Shown here piece by piece: positions 1-9,375 of a DNA stretch of 64,000 bases. Position numbers and translations under genes: made by a program. This DNA is from Neisseria animalis (GTDB lineage: Bacteria; Pseudomonadota; Gammaproteobacteria; Burkholderiales; Neisseriaceae): the NCBI RefSeq assembly GCF_900636515.1, contig NZ_LR134287.1, positions 930,001 through 994,000 on the forward strand, given 5' to 3'. Every line of letters begins with the position of its first letter. Position 1 is the first letter of the stretch. Below the pieces are notes generated by a model, which worked only from the letters and a program-made list of their open reading frames with translations, had not been told where the DNA came from and did no database searches.

Positions 1-152
1 CCGAAGTCGATTTGCAGACGGCCCCTTTGGGGATTTTCGGTAAACGGGTAAAAGACGAAACCGTCTTGCGGGATAAAGACCGCGTCGAAATCTACCGCCC
101 GCTTTTAATCGATCCGAAAGAAGCCCGCCGCCGCCGCGTTCGGGAGCAGTAA
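1..152 (+). CDS. RnfH-family protein, C-terminal end (partial)
   Basis: The reading frame enters from the left edge (first full codon at 3) and ends at the TAA at 150-152, giving 49 residues. It holds the family's conserved end: the segment [20 protein letters not shown] closely matches the C-terminus of E. coli YfjF/RnfH (UPF0125), a small ubiquitin-fold protein of uncertain role, often next to smpB. Only the C-terminal half is present, so start and upstream context are unknown. The family call rests on that motif and on the basic tail. Confidence 0.75.
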   Translation, partial: EVDLQTAPLGIFGKRVKDETVLRDKDRVEIYRPLLIDPKEARRRRVREQ

Positions 153-231
153 CTGAGGGTGGTTCGGGCAGAATGCTTGGTTTTACGCCGTTTGCAGACG
201 GCATTTTCATATAAAAATATCTAAAAACATC

Positions 232-813
232 ATGTCAGAAAATAAAATCAAATTGGTTGTCGGCTTGGGAAATCCCGGCGCGGAATATGAACAGACCCGT
301 CATAATGTCGGCTTTTGGCTTTTGGACGAGCTGGCTTGGCAGTGGAAGGCAACATTTAAAGAAGAAAAAAAATTCTTCGGCCAAGTGGCGCGGGTGTCGC
401 ACGAGGGCGGTGATGTCTGGCTGTTGAAGCCGACCACGTTTATGAACCGCTCCGGTCAGGCGGTGGCGGCATTGGCTCAATTTTACAAAATCAAGCCGGA
501 AGAAATTTTGGTGGTGCACGATGAATTGGATATTCCGTGCGGCCGCATCAAATTCAAATTGGGCGGCGGCAACGGCGGGCACAACGGCTTGAAAGACATT
601 CAGGCGCGTATCGGTACGCCCAACTTCTACCGTTTGCGGCTCGGCATCGACCACCCGGGTGATAAAAATCTGGTGATAGGTTATGTGTTGAACAAGCCCG
701 GTGCGGCCGACCGGCAGTTGATTGATGACTCTGTCGGCAAATCGTTGCAGGGTCTTCCGAAACTGCTTGCGGGCGAATGGGAAGAAGCGCAGCGGTTTTT
801 ACACAGCAAATAA
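232..813 (+). CDS. pth: Peptidyl-tRNA hydrolase
   Basis: Cytoplasmic esterase that frees tRNA from peptidyl-tRNA released by stalled ribosomes. The 193-residue length is normal for the bacterial Pth family. Signature motifs are intact: VGLGNPG at 10-16, then TRHNVGF with catalytic His24, the [12 protein letters not shown] block around residue 68, and HDELDIPCG followed by [13 protein letters not shown], which bind the substrate. An uptake sequence lies 30-40 bp upstream (about 190-203). The gene appears to be first in a short run with the two small genes at 885 and 1090. Confidence 0.97.
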   Translation: MSENKIKLVVGLGNPGAEYEQTRHNVGFWLLDELAWQWKATFKEEKKFFGQVARVSHEGGDVWLLKPTTFMNRSGQAVAALAQFYKIKPEEILVVHDELDIPCGRIKFKLGGGNGGHNGLKDIQARIGTPNFYRLRLGIDHPGDKNLVIGYVLNKPGAADRQLIDDSVGKSLQGLPKLLAGEWEEAQRFLHSK

Positions 814-884
814 GGTTTTCAGGCTGGTTGGTTCAGGCCGTCTGCAAAAAACCATCGAAAAGATACCCGCGAAAAGAAATCATT

Positions 885-1088
885 ATGTCCGAACTTTTAG
901 ATTTGATTCAAACCGAGTCTGTCGGCATTGTCGAAGAAACTCTGGATTTTTGGCTGTACGAATGCAGCTTGGACGATGCGCCGACACCTGAAGACGTGGC
1001 GCACTGGCGCGAAATATTGCAGCAGCGCGGCGGCAAGTTTGTACGCTTGGCAAACATTTGCCAAACATGGTTGGATGAAGAAGCCTGA
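885..1088 (+). CDS. Small conserved-looking hypothetical protein (67 aa)
   Basis: A 67-residue acidic soluble protein, starting MSELLDLIQTESVGIV and ending in two acidic residues before Ala. I chose the ATG at 885, after an AAAAGAAA stretch, because the upstream extension of the frame reads through the end of pth and an uptake sequence. It has no membrane segment, signal peptide or motif I recognise. Its stop at 1086-1088 is one base from the next ATG at 1090, so the two genes are probably translationally linked. Function unknown. Confidence 0.7.
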   Translation: MSELLDLIQTESVGIVEETLDFWLYECSLDDAPTPEDVAHWREILQQRGGKFVRLANICQTWLDEEA

Positions 1089-1089
1089 T

Positions 1090-1482
1090 ATGCAGATACC
1101 GCGCAACAAATTTACCCTGCTTGCCGCTTTGTGGCTGGCGGCGGGGATTTACTCGCTGCTTTTTCGGGAGTCGGGAGGCGGTGTGCCGCCGTTTCCGCAT
1201 TTCGACAAAGTGGCGCATTTTGCTTTGTTTTTCGCACAGTTTTGGTTGTGTGCCAAAGCATTTATGCAGGAAAAACTTGCCATACCGTATCGCACGCTGT
1301 GGCTTACCGCGCTGGTGTATGCTGTAGCCGGAGAATGCGCGCAGGCGGTGTGGACGGCAACACGGCAAGGCTCGTTTGCAGACGGCATTGCCGATATGCT
1401 GGGCGCTTCAGCCGCTTTGTGGCTGGCTTGGCGGGTTTCGGAAGCCAAAAGCAAACAGGCCGAGTCTGCCAAACGCCGCTAG
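1090..1482 (+). CDS. VanZ-like small membrane protein
   Basis: 130 residues with about four hydrophobic helices: near 8-24 (LLAALWLAAGIYSLLF), 40-56, 72-86 and 100-115. The sequence PHFDKVAHFALFFAQFWL matches the His-containing turn of VanZ-like proteins, and GECAQ and ADGIADMLG-like stretches follow, also typical of VanZ. The basic tail is cytoplasmic by the positive-inside rule. It follows the 67-residue gene by one base, suggesting one transcript. VanZ relatives are poorly understood; no substrate is implied. Confidence 0.75.
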   Translation: MQIPRNKFTLLAALWLAAGIYSLLFRESGGGVPPFPHFDKVAHFALFFAQFWLCAKAFMQEKLAIPYRTLWLTALVYAVAGECAQAVWTATRQGSFADGIADMLGASAALWLAWRVSEAKSKQAESAKRR

Positions 1483-1673
1483 GCCGTCTGTAAATAGATG
1501 GTTTTGCAGACGGCATGATGGGTTTCCGTTTGCGATTTGTTGTGGCATGCAAGCATCAGAACGGCGCAACGGGGCAGGTTGCTGTGATGCCGTCTGCATT
1601 TTGCATGGTGTGTATTTGTTGAAATACTGATATGGGCTTGATTGGACAGCTATTGCCTGAACAGGAAAGGTTT

Positions 1674-2984
1674 ATGAACATTACCCCCTTTATCGAACGC
1701 CGCCGCCGTGTGTTGGCGCAAATCGGCAGTAATGGCCTTGCGGTATTGTTTGCCGCACCGGAGCAACGCCGCAGCAACGATACCGAATTTCCGTTTCGGC
1801 AAGACAGTTATTTTCATTATCTGACCGGCTTTGGCGAGCCTCAAGCGGCGTTGCTGCTGGACGGCGCCAGCGGCAAAAGCATTCTGTTTTGTCGGGACAA
1901 AGATGAGTTAGGAGAGATTTGGAACGGCTTCCGTTACGGCCCGCAGGCAGCGGCAGAGGCGTTTGCTTTCGACGAGGCATACAGTTTCGGCGAGTGGGAA
2001 CAGCATCTTGGCAAAGCCATACTGAACAAAAAAAGTTTGTATGCATTGTGGGGCGTTTATCCCGAATACGACAGCAAAGTCATGGCGCAGTGGCACAAGG
2101 TGCAGCAAAGTGCCGGCCGCCGCGTGCAAACCAATACTTATGCGCCGGAATGCTTGGCGGATTTGGCGGCGGTGCTGGATTCGATGCGTTTGGTCAAAGA
2201 CGAGGCTGAAATCGCCTTGCTGAAAAAAGCAGGCGAAATCAGCGCGATGGCGCATATTCGGGCGATGAAGCAGACCCGACCGGGTATGAGCGAGTTGCAG
2301 ATTGAAGCGGAGATTCTGCATGAGTTTATGCGGCAGGGCGCGCGCTTTCCTTCTTATAACAGCATCGTTGCCGGCGGTAAAAATGCCTGTTGCCTGCATT
2401 ATGTTGAGAACAAAGATGTGCTGCGGGACGGCGATTTGCTGCTGATTGACGCCGGCGCGGAATACGGGCTGTATGCGGGCGATATTACGCGGACTTTTCC
2501 GGTAAACGGTCGGTTCGGTGCGGTACAGAAAGACGTGTACGAAATTGTATTGGCAGCCAACGAAGCCGCAATCGCCGCCGTGAAACCGCAGGCGGATTGG
2601 GGTGAAATCCATATGCTGGCCTTGAAGATACTGGTGCAGGGTTTGCTTGATTTGAAACTGCTGAAAGGCTCTGTGGACGGCAATATCGAATCGCAGGCAT
2701 ATCAGCGGTTTTATATGCACGGGCTGGGGCATTGGGTTGGCTTGGATGTGCATGATGTGGGCAAACGCTGGCAGGACGGCAAGCCGCTGCTGCTTCAGCC
2801 GGGTATGACCACCACCATTGAGCCGGGGTTGTATATTGCTGCTGCCGATGATATTCCCGAAGCGTTCCACAACATTGGTATCCGTATCGAAGACAATGTA
2901 TTGGTAACGGAAGAGGGTTCGGAAAACTATACCTCGCTGGTGCCTAAGAGTGTGGCAGAAATTGAGGCATTGATGCGCGCTTGA
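1674..2984 (+). CDS. pepP: Xaa-Pro aminopeptidase (aminopeptidase P)
   Basis: Cytoplasmic dimetal (usually Mn) peptidase that removes the N-terminal residue ahead of proline. The start at 1674 follows AGGAAAGG at 1663-1670; a longer frame opens at 1632 but lacks a ribosome site. The 436-residue protein has the AMP_N domain (about 1-125) and a pita-bread M24B domain. All five metal ligands are visible: Asp259, Asp270, His353, Glu383 and Glu406, almost the same numbering as E. coli PepP. It runs to an uptake-sequence terminator at 3031-3070. Confidence 0.96.
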   Translation: MNITPFIERRRRVLAQIGSNGLAVLFAAPEQRRSNDTEFPFRQDSYFHYLTGFGEPQAALLLDGASGKSILFCRDKDELGEIWNGFRYGPQAAAEAFAFDEAYSFGEWEQHLGKAILNKKSLYALWGVYPEYDSKVMAQWHKVQQSAGRRVQTNTYAPECLADLAAVLDSMRLVKDEAEIALLKKAGEISAMAHIRAMKQTRPGMSELQIEAEILHEFMRQGARFPSYNSIVAGGKNACCLHYVENKDVLRDGDLLLIDAGAEYGLYAGDITRTFPVNGRFGAVQKDVYEIVLAANEAAIAAVKPQADWGEIHMLALKILVQGLLDLKLLKGSVDGNIESQAYQRFYMHGLGHWVGLDVHDVGKRWQDGKPLLLQPGMTTTIEPGLYIAAADDIPEAFHNIGIRIEDNVLVTEEGSENYTSLVPKSVAEIEALMRA

Positions 2985-3030
2985 AAAGCCGAGATGCGGT
3001 AAAGACTGTATTTTGCATGAGTCACATAAC

Positions 3031-3070
3031 AAAAGGCCGTCTGCAAATTGGATTTTGCAGACGGCCTTTT
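3031..3070. terminator. Inverted uptake-sequence terminator after pepP
   Basis: Two facing copies of GGCCGTCTGCAAA form a hairpin with A and T runs on either side, so it can stop transcription in both directions. It lies 46 bp past the pepP stop. Confidence 0.8.
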
Positions 3071-3087
3071 GCCGTATCGGAACATCT

Positions 3088-3194
3088 TATAGTCGAATAA
3101 AATAAGAATGAGACAAGGCAGCGAAGCCGCAGACAGTACACATAGTACGGCAAGGCAAAGCAACGCTGTATCATTCTTATTTTAAATGACTATA
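3088..3194 (+). repeat. Correia-like repeat, copy 1
   Basis: 107-bp element with imperfect terminal inverted repeats (TATAGTCGAATAAAATAAGA at one end, TATAGTCATTTAAAATAAGA at the other, facing inward) around a core with GCGAAGCCGCAGACAGTAC, which resembles the neisserial Correia (CREE/nemis) core. Orientation + means the CGAA end comes first. With the terminator before it, it fills most of the 327-bp gap between pepP and the BASS gene. Confidence 0.9.
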
Positions 3195-3311
3195 CATGGT
3201 CGGAAAATGCAGTCGGTTTATACAGAATGATACGGTATTACGGCGGCAGCAAGGCCGGATACCAATCGGCATTTTGCAGACGGCGTCAACCGCATTTTCC
3301 GCTTCAACAGT

Positions 3312-4280
3312 TTATCCGTTTAGGGAATGCTCTGCTTTTTGTTCGGAAGTTTCGGCTTTTGCCGCCCAGTAAGAAGCCAATAATGAGCCTGAAATATTGT
3401 GCCACACGCTGAACAGTGCGGAAGGTACGGCGGTAACGGGCGAAGCGGCAAAATGCGCGGCAGCCAGAGCCGCGCCCAGACCTGAGTTTTGCATACCGAC
3501 TTCGATGGCGAGTGTTTTTTGGGCAGCATAAGGCAGCTTGCAGAGCTTGGCGGCCAGAAAGCCCAAAAGATAACCCAAACCGTTGTGCAACACCACTACG
3601 CCGAAAATCAACAGCCCGCTTTCGATGATTTTGCCTTTGCTCGCGCCGACCACCGCACCGATAATCAGGGTAATGGCGATCACGGAAACCAAAGGCAGAA
3701 CGCCCGCTGCCCGTTCGGTTTGCCTGCGGAACAAAACGTGTGCGGCAATGCCTAAAATAATCGGCAGCAACACCATTTTGGCGATGGATACAAACATGGA
3801 CGCCGCATTGATGTCGAGCATTTCGCCGGCCAGCATCAGAAAGATAACCGGAGTGAGTACGGGCGCAAGCAGGGTTGATACGGAGGTAACGGCTACCGAT
3901 AAGGCGACATTGCCGCGTGCCAAATAAGTGATGACGTTTGAAGCCGTGCCGCCCGGGCAGCAGCCGACCAAAATCACCCCGATGGCGATTTCCGGCGGCA
4001 GATCAAACAGCTTGACCAACGCGTAGGCAACCAGCGGCATGATGACGAATTGTGAAACAATGCCGATAATCACGGCTTTCGGGTGTTTGCCGATGATTTT
4101 GAAGTCCGACGGGCTGAGCGTCAGCCCCATGCCGAACATAATCACGCCGAGCAGTAAGGGAATATGGGGCAATACCCATTTAAACATTTCGGGCGAAACA
4201 AAGGCCAGCAGCGCGCACAATGCTGCCCACAAGGCAAAGGTTTTGCCGATAAAGTTGCTGATTCGGATAAGTAAGTTCAT
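3312..4280 (-). CDS. BASS-family sodium-dependent transporter
   Basis: A 322-residue inner-membrane protein with about ten hydrophobic helices, typical of the bile acid:sodium symporter family. The segments [30 protein letters not shown] and [14 protein letters not shown] are the family's conserved sodium and substrate site motifs, and it is close in type to the structurally studied meningococcal ASBT. In bacteria the natural substrates are small organic acids such as pantoate in some members; bile acid is not implied here. It is a single gene pointing away from rpe, with repeat copy 1 beyond its 3' end. Confidence 0.9.
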   Translation of the reverse strand: MNLLIRISNFIGKTFALWAALCALLAFVSPEMFKWVLPHIPLLLGVIMFGMGLTLSPSDFKIIGKHPKAVIIGIVSQFVIMPLVAYALVKLFDLPPEIAIGVILVGCCPGGTASNVITYLARGNVALSVAVTSVSTLLAPVLTPVIFLMLAGEMLDINAASMFVSIAKMVLLPIILGIAAHVLFRRQTERAAGVLPLVSVIAITLIIGAVVGASKGKIIESGLLIFGVVVLHNGLGYLLGFLAAKLCKLPYAAQKTLAIEVGMQNSGLGAALAAAHFAASPVTAVPSALFSVWHNISGSLLASYWAAKAETSEQKAEHSLNG

Positions 4281-4417
4281 AATGTTTGAAAGCGTTTGTT
4301 ATGGGGAAAAAAGCGTAAGCATACACGCCTTTACAAAACGAGGCAAAAGGCCGTCTGCAAAATGGCGGAATATGTCCGGTGTAAAATATCCCGAGCCTGA
4401 TTTTATGGAGAGTTTTT

Positions 4418-5095
4418 ATGACGCAATTCCGTATTGCCCCCAGTATTTTATCCGCTGATTTTGCCTGCTTGGGTCAGGAAGTCAGCCGCGTGATTGAGGC
4501 AGGTGCCGATTTGATTCATTTTGATGTCATGGACAACCACTATGTGCCGAATCTGACTTTCGGGCCGATGGTGTGTGCGGCATTGAAACCTTATGCGAGC
4601 GTGCCGGTAGACGTACACCTGATGGTTGAGCCGGTGGACGATTTGATTCAATCGTTTGCCGCAGCGGGGGCGGACATCATTACTTTCCACCCCGAAGCCA
4701 GCCGCCATGTCGACCGCAGCCTGAGCCTGATTCGCGATGCGGGCTGTCAGGCGGGATTGGTGCTGAATCCGGCAACACCGGTGCAGATTTTGGAAAACGT
4801 ACTCGACCGCTTGGATATGGTATTGCTGATGTCGGTGAATCCGGGGTTCGGCGGTCAGAGCTTTATTCCCCATACCTTGAGCAAAATCCGCCAAGTTCGT
4901 ACCATGCTTGACGAATATCAGGCGCAGAGCGGGCGGCGGATTGCGTTGGAAGTGGACGGCGGCATCAAAATCGAGAATATTGCCGAAGTGGCCAAAGCCG
5001 GTGCGGATACTTTTGTTGCCGGTTCCGCGATTTTCGGCCAGCCGGATTATCAGGCGGTTATCGACGAAATGCGTGCGCGGCTGGCTGCTGTTTGA
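4418..5095 (+). CDS. rpe: Ribulose-phosphate 3-epimerase
   Basis: Interconverts D-ribulose 5-phosphate and D-xylulose 5-phosphate in the pentose phosphate pathway. The 225-residue TIM barrel is of normal length. Visible motifs: [10 protein letters not shown] at the N-terminus, [17 protein letters not shown] (metal ligands and catalytic Asp), [17 protein letters not shown], and EVDGGI with the second catalytic Asp. The ATG follows ATGGAGAG by a short spacer. An uptake sequence and then riboflavin synthase follow 66 bp later, so the genes may share a transcript. Confidence 0.97.
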   Translation: MTQFRIAPSILSADFACLGQEVSRVIEAGADLIHFDVMDNHYVPNLTFGPMVCAALKPYASVPVDVHLMVEPVDDLIQSFAAAGADIITFHPEASRHVDRSLSLIRDAGCQAGLVLNPATPVQILENVLDRLDMVLLMSVNPGFGGQSFIPHTLSKIRQVRTMLDEYQAQSGRRIALEVDGGIKIENIAEVAKAGADTFVAGSAIFGQPDYQAVIDEMRARLAAV

Positions 5096-5161
5096 GCAGC
5101 GTTTTTGCAGACGGCCTTTGCGGTTTGCTATAAAGCAACATCAAGAAAATAAAGGAAAAAT

Positions 5162-5779
5162 ATGTTTACAGGTATTGTGCAGGGCATGGGGCGGATTGTT
5201 GAGGTGGAAGAGCCTTCCGAACATTTCCGTACCCATGTTGTAGAGCTGCCGCAGGAAATGGCAGACAACCTGAAAATCGGCGCATCCGTCGCCCATAACG
5301 GCTGCTGCCTGACCATTACCCGAATAGACGGCAACCGCATCAGCTTCGATTTGATGCGGGAAACGCTGTTGAAAACCAATTTAGGCCGTCTGCAAAACGG
5401 CGATGCGGTAAATTTGGAACGCGCCGCCAAGTTTGGCGACGAAATCGGCGGTCATGTGATGAGCGGCCATGTGATGGCGGTAACGCGGATTACCCGTATC
5501 GATGCAGACGGCCTCAACCGCACCGTCTGGTTTGCTTTGCCGGAAGCACTCAAGCCTTATATCCTAACCAAAGGCTTTGTCGGTTTGGACGGATGCAGCC
5601 TGACCATCGGCGAAGTAAGCGACAGCGAGTTTAACGTCCATCTGATTCCGGAAACCTTGCAACGTACCCTGTTCGGCAGCAGAAAAGCGGGGGACGAAAT
5701 CAACATCGAAATCGATCCGCAAACGCAGGCCGTTGTCGATACCGTTATGCGGGTGATGGCGCAGCAGACCAAGCCGTAA
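5162..5779 (+). CDS. ribE: Riboflavin synthase, alpha subunit
   Basis: Dismutates two 6,7-dimethyl-8-ribityllumazine molecules into riboflavin and a pyrimidinedione. The 205-residue protein is two tandem lumazine-binding barrels (about 1-97 and 98-195). It begins [10 protein letters not shown], the family's invariant start, and has SGHVM in the linker and the repeated CCLTI / GCSLTIG motifs. The ATG follows AAAGGAAAA. There is no room for an FMN riboswitch in the 66-bp upstream gap. Some annotations use ribC for this gene. Confidence 0.96.
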   Translation: MFTGIVQGMGRIVEVEEPSEHFRTHVVELPQEMADNLKIGASVAHNGCCLTITRIDGNRISFDLMRETLLKTNLGRLQNGDAVNLERAAKFGDEIGGHVMSGHVMAVTRITRIDADGLNRTVWFALPEALKPYILTKGFVGLDGCSLTIGEVSDSEFNVHLIPETLQRTLFGSRKAGDEINIEIDPQTQAVVDTVMRVMAQQTKP

Positions 5780-5824
5780 ACGGTAATGCCGTCTGCAAAA
5801 TGCCGTCTGCAAAAAGGAAACATC

Positions 5825-6688
5825 ATGAAACTGGCGAAATTTTTGAAAAAAGCCTATTCGGTATTAAACCGTTTGGATTTGGTTTTACCTGCCGAGCAGG
5901 GCGAGACCGATTGGCGTGCATTGGCCTACCGCTGGCAGAGTATCGGGAGGAAAGGAGTACTGGAAAGCCTGCCTAATCCGCATACTTTTCCTTTGGACAG
6001 ACTGGCAGCAGTCGGCAGCCAAACCGAACGCTTGAAACGCAATACCGAGCAGTTTCTCGCAGGCCGTCCGGCAAACAATGTATTGATGAGCGGCGCGCGC
6101 GGCACGGGCAAATCCTCGCTGGTCAAAGCCCTGTTGCATGAATATGCAGACAAAGGATTGCGCCTGATCGAAGTAGATAAAAGCGATTTGGTCAGCCTGC
6201 CCGCCTTGCTGACATTATTGGCGCAACGCCCCGAAAAATTCATCGTATTTTGCGACGATTTATCCTTTGAAAGCGGCGATGAAACCTACAAAGCCCTGAA
6301 AACCACGCTGGACGGCGGATTATCCCAGCGTTGCAGCAATGTGCTGGTGTATGCCACCTCCAACCGCCGCCACCTGATGCCCGAATATATGGACGAAAAC
6401 GGCGGAACAACCGGTATACGCGGAGAAATCCATCAAAAAGAAGCCGTAGAAGAAAAACTTTCCTTATCCGACCGCTTCGGCTTATGGTTGAGTTTCTATC
6501 CGTTCGATCAAAACGACTACCTTCAAGCAGTACAAAACTGGTTGGCCGATTTTGGCGTGGAATATGATGAAACCGCACAAAAAGCCGCATTGCAATGGGC
6601 GCAGATGCGCGGCAACCGTTCCGGCCGCTCCGCATGGCAGTTTGCCTGCGATTGGGCCGGGCGGCTTCCCGAAGAGAGAGTTGTGTAG
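5825..6688 (+). CDS. DUF815 AAA-type ATPase
   Basis: A 287-residue P-loop protein. Walker A is GARGTGKSS (near residue 90), followed by Walker B IVFCDDLSFE and the arginine-rich YATSNRRHLMPE stretch typical of DUF815 proteins. The start at 5825 follows AAAAAGGAAACATC; the longer frame from 5786 runs through two direct uptake sequences and is unlikely. Predicted soluble. The role of the family is unknown; it resembles AAA+ loaders. It is probably cotranscribed with ribE, 45 bp upstream. Confidence 0.9.
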   Translation: MKLAKFLKKAYSVLNRLDLVLPAEQGETDWRALAYRWQSIGRKGVLESLPNPHTFPLDRLAAVGSQTERLKRNTEQFLAGRPANNVLMSGARGTGKSSLVKALLHEYADKGLRLIEVDKSDLVSLPALLTLLAQRPEKFIVFCDDLSFESGDETYKALKTTLDGGLSQRCSNVLVYATSNRRHLMPEYMDENGGTTGIRGEIHQKEAVEEKLSLSDRFGLWLSFYPFDQNDYLQAVQNWLADFGVEYDETAQKAALQWAQMRGNRSGRSAWQFACDWAGRLPEERVV

Positions 6689-6768
6689 CAAGCAAACGGG
6701 CGGGGCAGACCGTTACAGTACGGGCGGGTTCAAAATCAGAACAATACGGTAATGCTGTACACCGCCTG

Positions 6769-6874
6769 TATAGTCGAATAAAATGAGAATGAGACAAAGC
6801 AGCGAAGCCGCAGACAGTACAGATAGTACGACAAGGCAAAGCAACGCAGTATCATTCTCTTTTAAAAGACTATA
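6769..6874 (+). repeat. Correia-like repeat, copy 2 (diverged)
   Basis: 106-bp copy in + orientation, the most diverged in the window: AAATGAGAATGAG and CAGATAGTACGACAAGG replace the consensus, and the distal arm has CTCTTTTAAAAGAC. Both TATAGTC/GACTATA ends are intact. Confidence 0.85.
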
Positions 6875-6901
6875 TTTACCCACAATGATTGTTTGCCCGA
6901 T

Positions 6902-6933
6902 AAAAAAAGCACTTCATTACGAAGTGCTTTTTT
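6902..6933. terminator. Bidirectional terminator
   Basis: A-run, stem GCACTTC, loop ATTAC, stem GAAGTGC, T-run. It lies between the converging DUF815 gene and the Spy-like gene and can serve both. Confidence 0.85.
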
Positions 6934-6975
6934 CAAACCGAATATTTGCAGACGGCAAGAGTATGGAAACTGTCT

Positions 6976-7404
6976 TCAGCGCAAACAGCTCGACAGCCAT
7001 TGCTGACGTTGCGAAAAATTCAATAATTGGAAAAAGCGGTGTTGGATAGCCAGCTCATCTACTGCAAAATCCATGCTGGCCAGATAACGGCTTTCAACAT
7101 AATCGCGGGCAGCATTCTGATCGAAATGGGAAGCGGACAAAACCTTGATGATATTCTGCCTGCGCGTACGGTCGATGCGCGAAACCTTGCGGGAAGCACG
7201 CTCGTTTGCCTTCTTGTAATCCATACGGATAAGGCGCAGAGATTTTTGCTGCTCGGGAGACAAATTCAGTTGGCGCACATCGCAGTTGGGATAAAAATCA
7301 TCACGCAGCAACGAGGAATGTGAGGCAGCCTGAACCATGCTGCCGACAGCCAGCAAAAGGCTGGCGAAAGCGAAATGAAGCAAAAAATTGCGTTTGATGA
7401 TCAT
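6976..7404 (-). CDS. Spy/CpxP-like periplasmic protein
   Basis: 142 residues with a clear Sec signal peptide (basic MIIKRN, hydrophobic core FAFASLLLAVG, cleavage likely after VQA). The mature part is all-helical and charged: LSPEQQKSLRLIRMDYKKA and SMDFAVDELAIQHRFFQLLN recall the paired LTxxQ-type repeats of Spy/CpxP, which are periplasmic chaperones or stress sensors in enterobacteria. Two cysteines (one near residue 40, one near the C-terminus) could form a disulphide. Family assignment is by pattern only; a neisserial role is inference. Transcribed alone. Confidence 0.65.
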   Translation of the reverse strand: MIIKRNFLLHFAFASLLLAVGSMVQAASHSSLLRDDFYPNCDVRQLNLSPEQQKSLRLIRMDYKKANERASRKVSRIDRTRRQNIIKVLSASHFDQNAARDYVESRYLASMDFAVDELAIQHRFFQLLNFSQRQQWLSSCLR

Positions 7405-7629
7405 CGGTACGGCGTTTCCCTAAATTCAATCTCGGTAGGAATATACTGGATAAGCGTGTCAAAGACGGTATCAGTCGGGTTAACTTTGGTTAATAATCAT
7501 TTCCCTGTTTTGCAGACGGCCGTGATATGTCAAAAATTTCAAACAGATGTTGATGAAAATAAAAAAGAAAACGCATCATAGGCAAATCAGGCGCGGATTT
7601 TTCGATGGGGGAGAAAACACTTGCAGCAC

Positions 7630-7658
7630 TTGAGAATAGGGAATATTTTTATTATGAT
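7630..7658 (+). promoter_or_regulatory. Predicted sigma-70 promoter for nlpD
   Basis: TTGAGA at 7630-7635, a 17-bp spacer, and TATGAT at 7653-7658, about 40 bp before the nlpD start codon. Confidence 0.6.
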
Positions 7659-7699
7659 ATGCCCCGAGAGATAATAAAACCCACATAAAGGCTTCCGAT

Positions 7700-8587
7700 A
7701 TGTTGAAAAAAACCGCATCTTATGCAGCTCCTGCAGCCCTTGCTTTACTGTTGGGCGCGTGTGCCAGCCAACTGCCTGCTCCGGTGATTGCAGGTAACTC
7801 CGGCAACGCCTCAAGCGCAAGCGGCACTGCGGCTTCCAATCCTTACGGCGAAACCCCTTACCAACCTTCCGGCTCTGTATCGGATTTGCCTTACACCCCG
7901 CAAACAGCCTCAGCTCCGGCAGCAGGCAGTTCCGGCGGTGCCTATATTCCTTCTTATGCGCCTGTCGACATTAATGCGGCCACGCATACCGTTGTACGCG
8001 GAGATACGGTTTACAATATTTCCAAACGCTACAATATTTCCCAAGATGACGTACGCTCTTGGAACGGCTTGACCGACAATACCATCAGCATCGGGCAGGT
8101 GCTGCGCGTGAAACCGAGCGGTTATGTCGCACCGGCAAGCACACCGGCCGCCGTAGCGGCTACCGCACCAAGCAATACGGCAGCAACCACCCCGACCGTA
8201 TCAACCGGCGCAACCCGTACAGTCAGCGGCATTACTTGGCAGAAACCGACTGTCGGTAATGTCATTACCCAGTTTGGCGGCAGCAGCAAAGGTGTGGACA
8301 TCGCAGGTACGGCAGGGCAGCCCGTTGTTGCGGCGGCCGACGGTAAAGTCGTTTATGCAGGTTCCGGCCTGCGCGGTTACGGCAACCTGATTATTGTCCA
8401 GCACAATTCTACCTTCCTGAGTGCTTACGGCCATAACGAAAGCCTGCTGGTTAATGAAGGCCAAACAGTGAAACGCGGCCAGACCATTGCCAAAATGGGC
8501 AGCAGCGATGCAAGCCGGACACAGCTTCACTTTGAAGTCCGTCAAAACGGCAAACCGGTGAATCCGGCTACCTACGTAGCATTCTGA
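7700..8587 (+). CDS. nlpD: NlpD-like lipoprotein, amidase activator
   Basis: 295-residue outer-membrane lipoprotein. Lipobox LLGAC places the lipidated Cys at about residue 21. A Ser/Ala/Pro-rich linker leads to a LysM domain ([19 protein letters not shown], near 94-140) and a C-terminal LytM/M23 domain. The M23 zinc-site His is replaced by Ser in KGVDIAG, as in E. coli NlpD, so it should be an activator rather than a hydrolase. NlpD-type proteins activate AmiC, and amiC lies at 19325. A strong uptake-sequence terminator follows. Confidence 0.93.
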   Translation: MLKKTASYAAPAALALLLGACASQLPAPVIAGNSGNASSASGTAASNPYGETPYQPSGSVSDLPYTPQTASAPAAGSSGGAYIPSYAPVDINAATHTVVRGDTVYNISKRYNISQDDVRSWNGLTDNTISIGQVLRVKPSGYVAPASTPAAVAATAPSNTAATTPTVSTGATRTVSGITWQKPTVGNVITQFGGSSKGVDIAGTAGQPVVAAADGKVVYAGSGLRGYGNLIIVQHNSTFLSAYGHNESLLVNEGQTVKRGQTIAKMGSSDASRTQLHFEVRQNGKPVNPATYVAF

Positions 8588-8602
8588 TTCGATAAAACCA
8601 TA

Positions 8603-8673
8603 AAAAAGCCGTCTGCAAATTACCGATTATGCAAGCCATCTTGTATGGCCGGTAATTTGCAGACGGCTTTTTC
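8603..8673 (+). terminator. Terminator of nlpD (inverted uptake sequences)
   Basis: GCCGTCTGCAAATTACC faces GGTAATTTGCAGACGGC with an A-run before and T-run after. The stem is 17 bp, longer than the other uptake-sequence hairpins here. Confidence 0.9.
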
Positions 8674-8823
8674 TTGATTTATCGGGAATATGCTCAAAAT
8701 TTGCTTGAGACCATATTTTATCCGCTACCCATATGATGCTTCATGTATGGAGAAAGTTTGCCCGATACATAGAGTTTGAGTTTTTTGAAGAAACGACAAT
8801 ACACGGTATCGATATATTGAAAA

Positions 8824-8930
8824 TATAGTCATTTAAAATAAGAATGATACAGCGTTGCTTTGCCTTGCCGTACTATGTGTACTGTCTACGGCTTCGCTGC
8901 CTTGTCTCATTCTTATTTTATTCGACTATA
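8824..8930 (-). repeat. Correia-like repeat, copy 3
   Basis: 107-bp copy in reverse orientation, one base different from consensus in the core (CTGTCTACGGC). It separates nlpD from the decayed cassette. Confidence 0.9.
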
Positions 8931-8970
8931 AATTTTGCGTTAGGGTAAAAGCGGCAGATTTCTTCAACCT

Positions 8971-9150
8971 TCAGACTTGGCAATGCTCCAGCAGTACCGC
9001 CATTTCCCTGTCCAAACCCTTCAAAGCAGACTCAACCACAACTTTATCGACCTCTTTCACATATTCCATAACCTGCAAATGATTGCGGAGGGCTTCGTAC
9101 TGCCGCTCAAATGCCTGCAACTTGAGTTTCAGGTCTGAGGTGTTGAGCAT
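8971..9150 (-). CDS. Small helical hypothetical protein (59 aa)
   Basis: Frame from ATG at 9150 to TGA at 8971-8973, starting MLNTSDLKLKLQAFERQYEA and ending LLEHCQV. It is predicted almost wholly helical, probably coiled coil. The start overlaps the end of the decayed frame upstream, as if once translationally coupled in a three-gene set with 9151-9375 and 9368-9727. I do not recognise a family. It could be a surviving small gene of a degraded cassette. Confidence 0.5.
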   Translation of the reverse strand: MLNTSDLKLKLQAFERQYEALRNHLQVMEYVKEVDKVVVESALKGLDREMAVLLEHCQV

Positions 9151-9375
9151 GGGGACTTGGGTTTGGTTGTTGTTGCTTGAAACCTAAGGTTGTTGAAATT
9201 TGGGAACCAGTAGAGTTTTCCTTTTTTGCTTCACCTAGCCTGAAAAATTGGGTAGGAGTTCGCAAGTTCGATTAGCTTTTTATCGGTATTGCGGTTGAAG
9301 GATACTGTTTTTTTTCAGGCGGGCGGTGCTTTCGTATTTTGCCTGTGCTTTGTCTAATGGCGTTTTTTCAGTCAT
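9151..9375 (-). pseudogene. Frameshifted gene remnant
   Basis: An ATG at 9375 overlaps the stop of the upstream gene (ATGACTGA). Translation starts MTEKTPLDKAQAKYES and meets a stop after 31 codons. With one A fewer in an eight-A run (9308-9315) the frame continues KKTVSFNRNTDKKLIELANSY, which reads like a plasmid or phage-type small DNA-binding protein. A second disruption near 9238-9250 is needed to join the remaining segment (GEAKKENSTGSQISTTLGF). Two lesions suggest decay. The A-run could instead be phase-variable, but that would not explain the second lesion. Confidence 0.5.

Noticed and set aside
5096..5161. FMN riboswitch ahead of riboflavin synthase
   Set aside because: Only 66 bp are available and they contain an uptake sequence, with no RFN-like conserved blocks.
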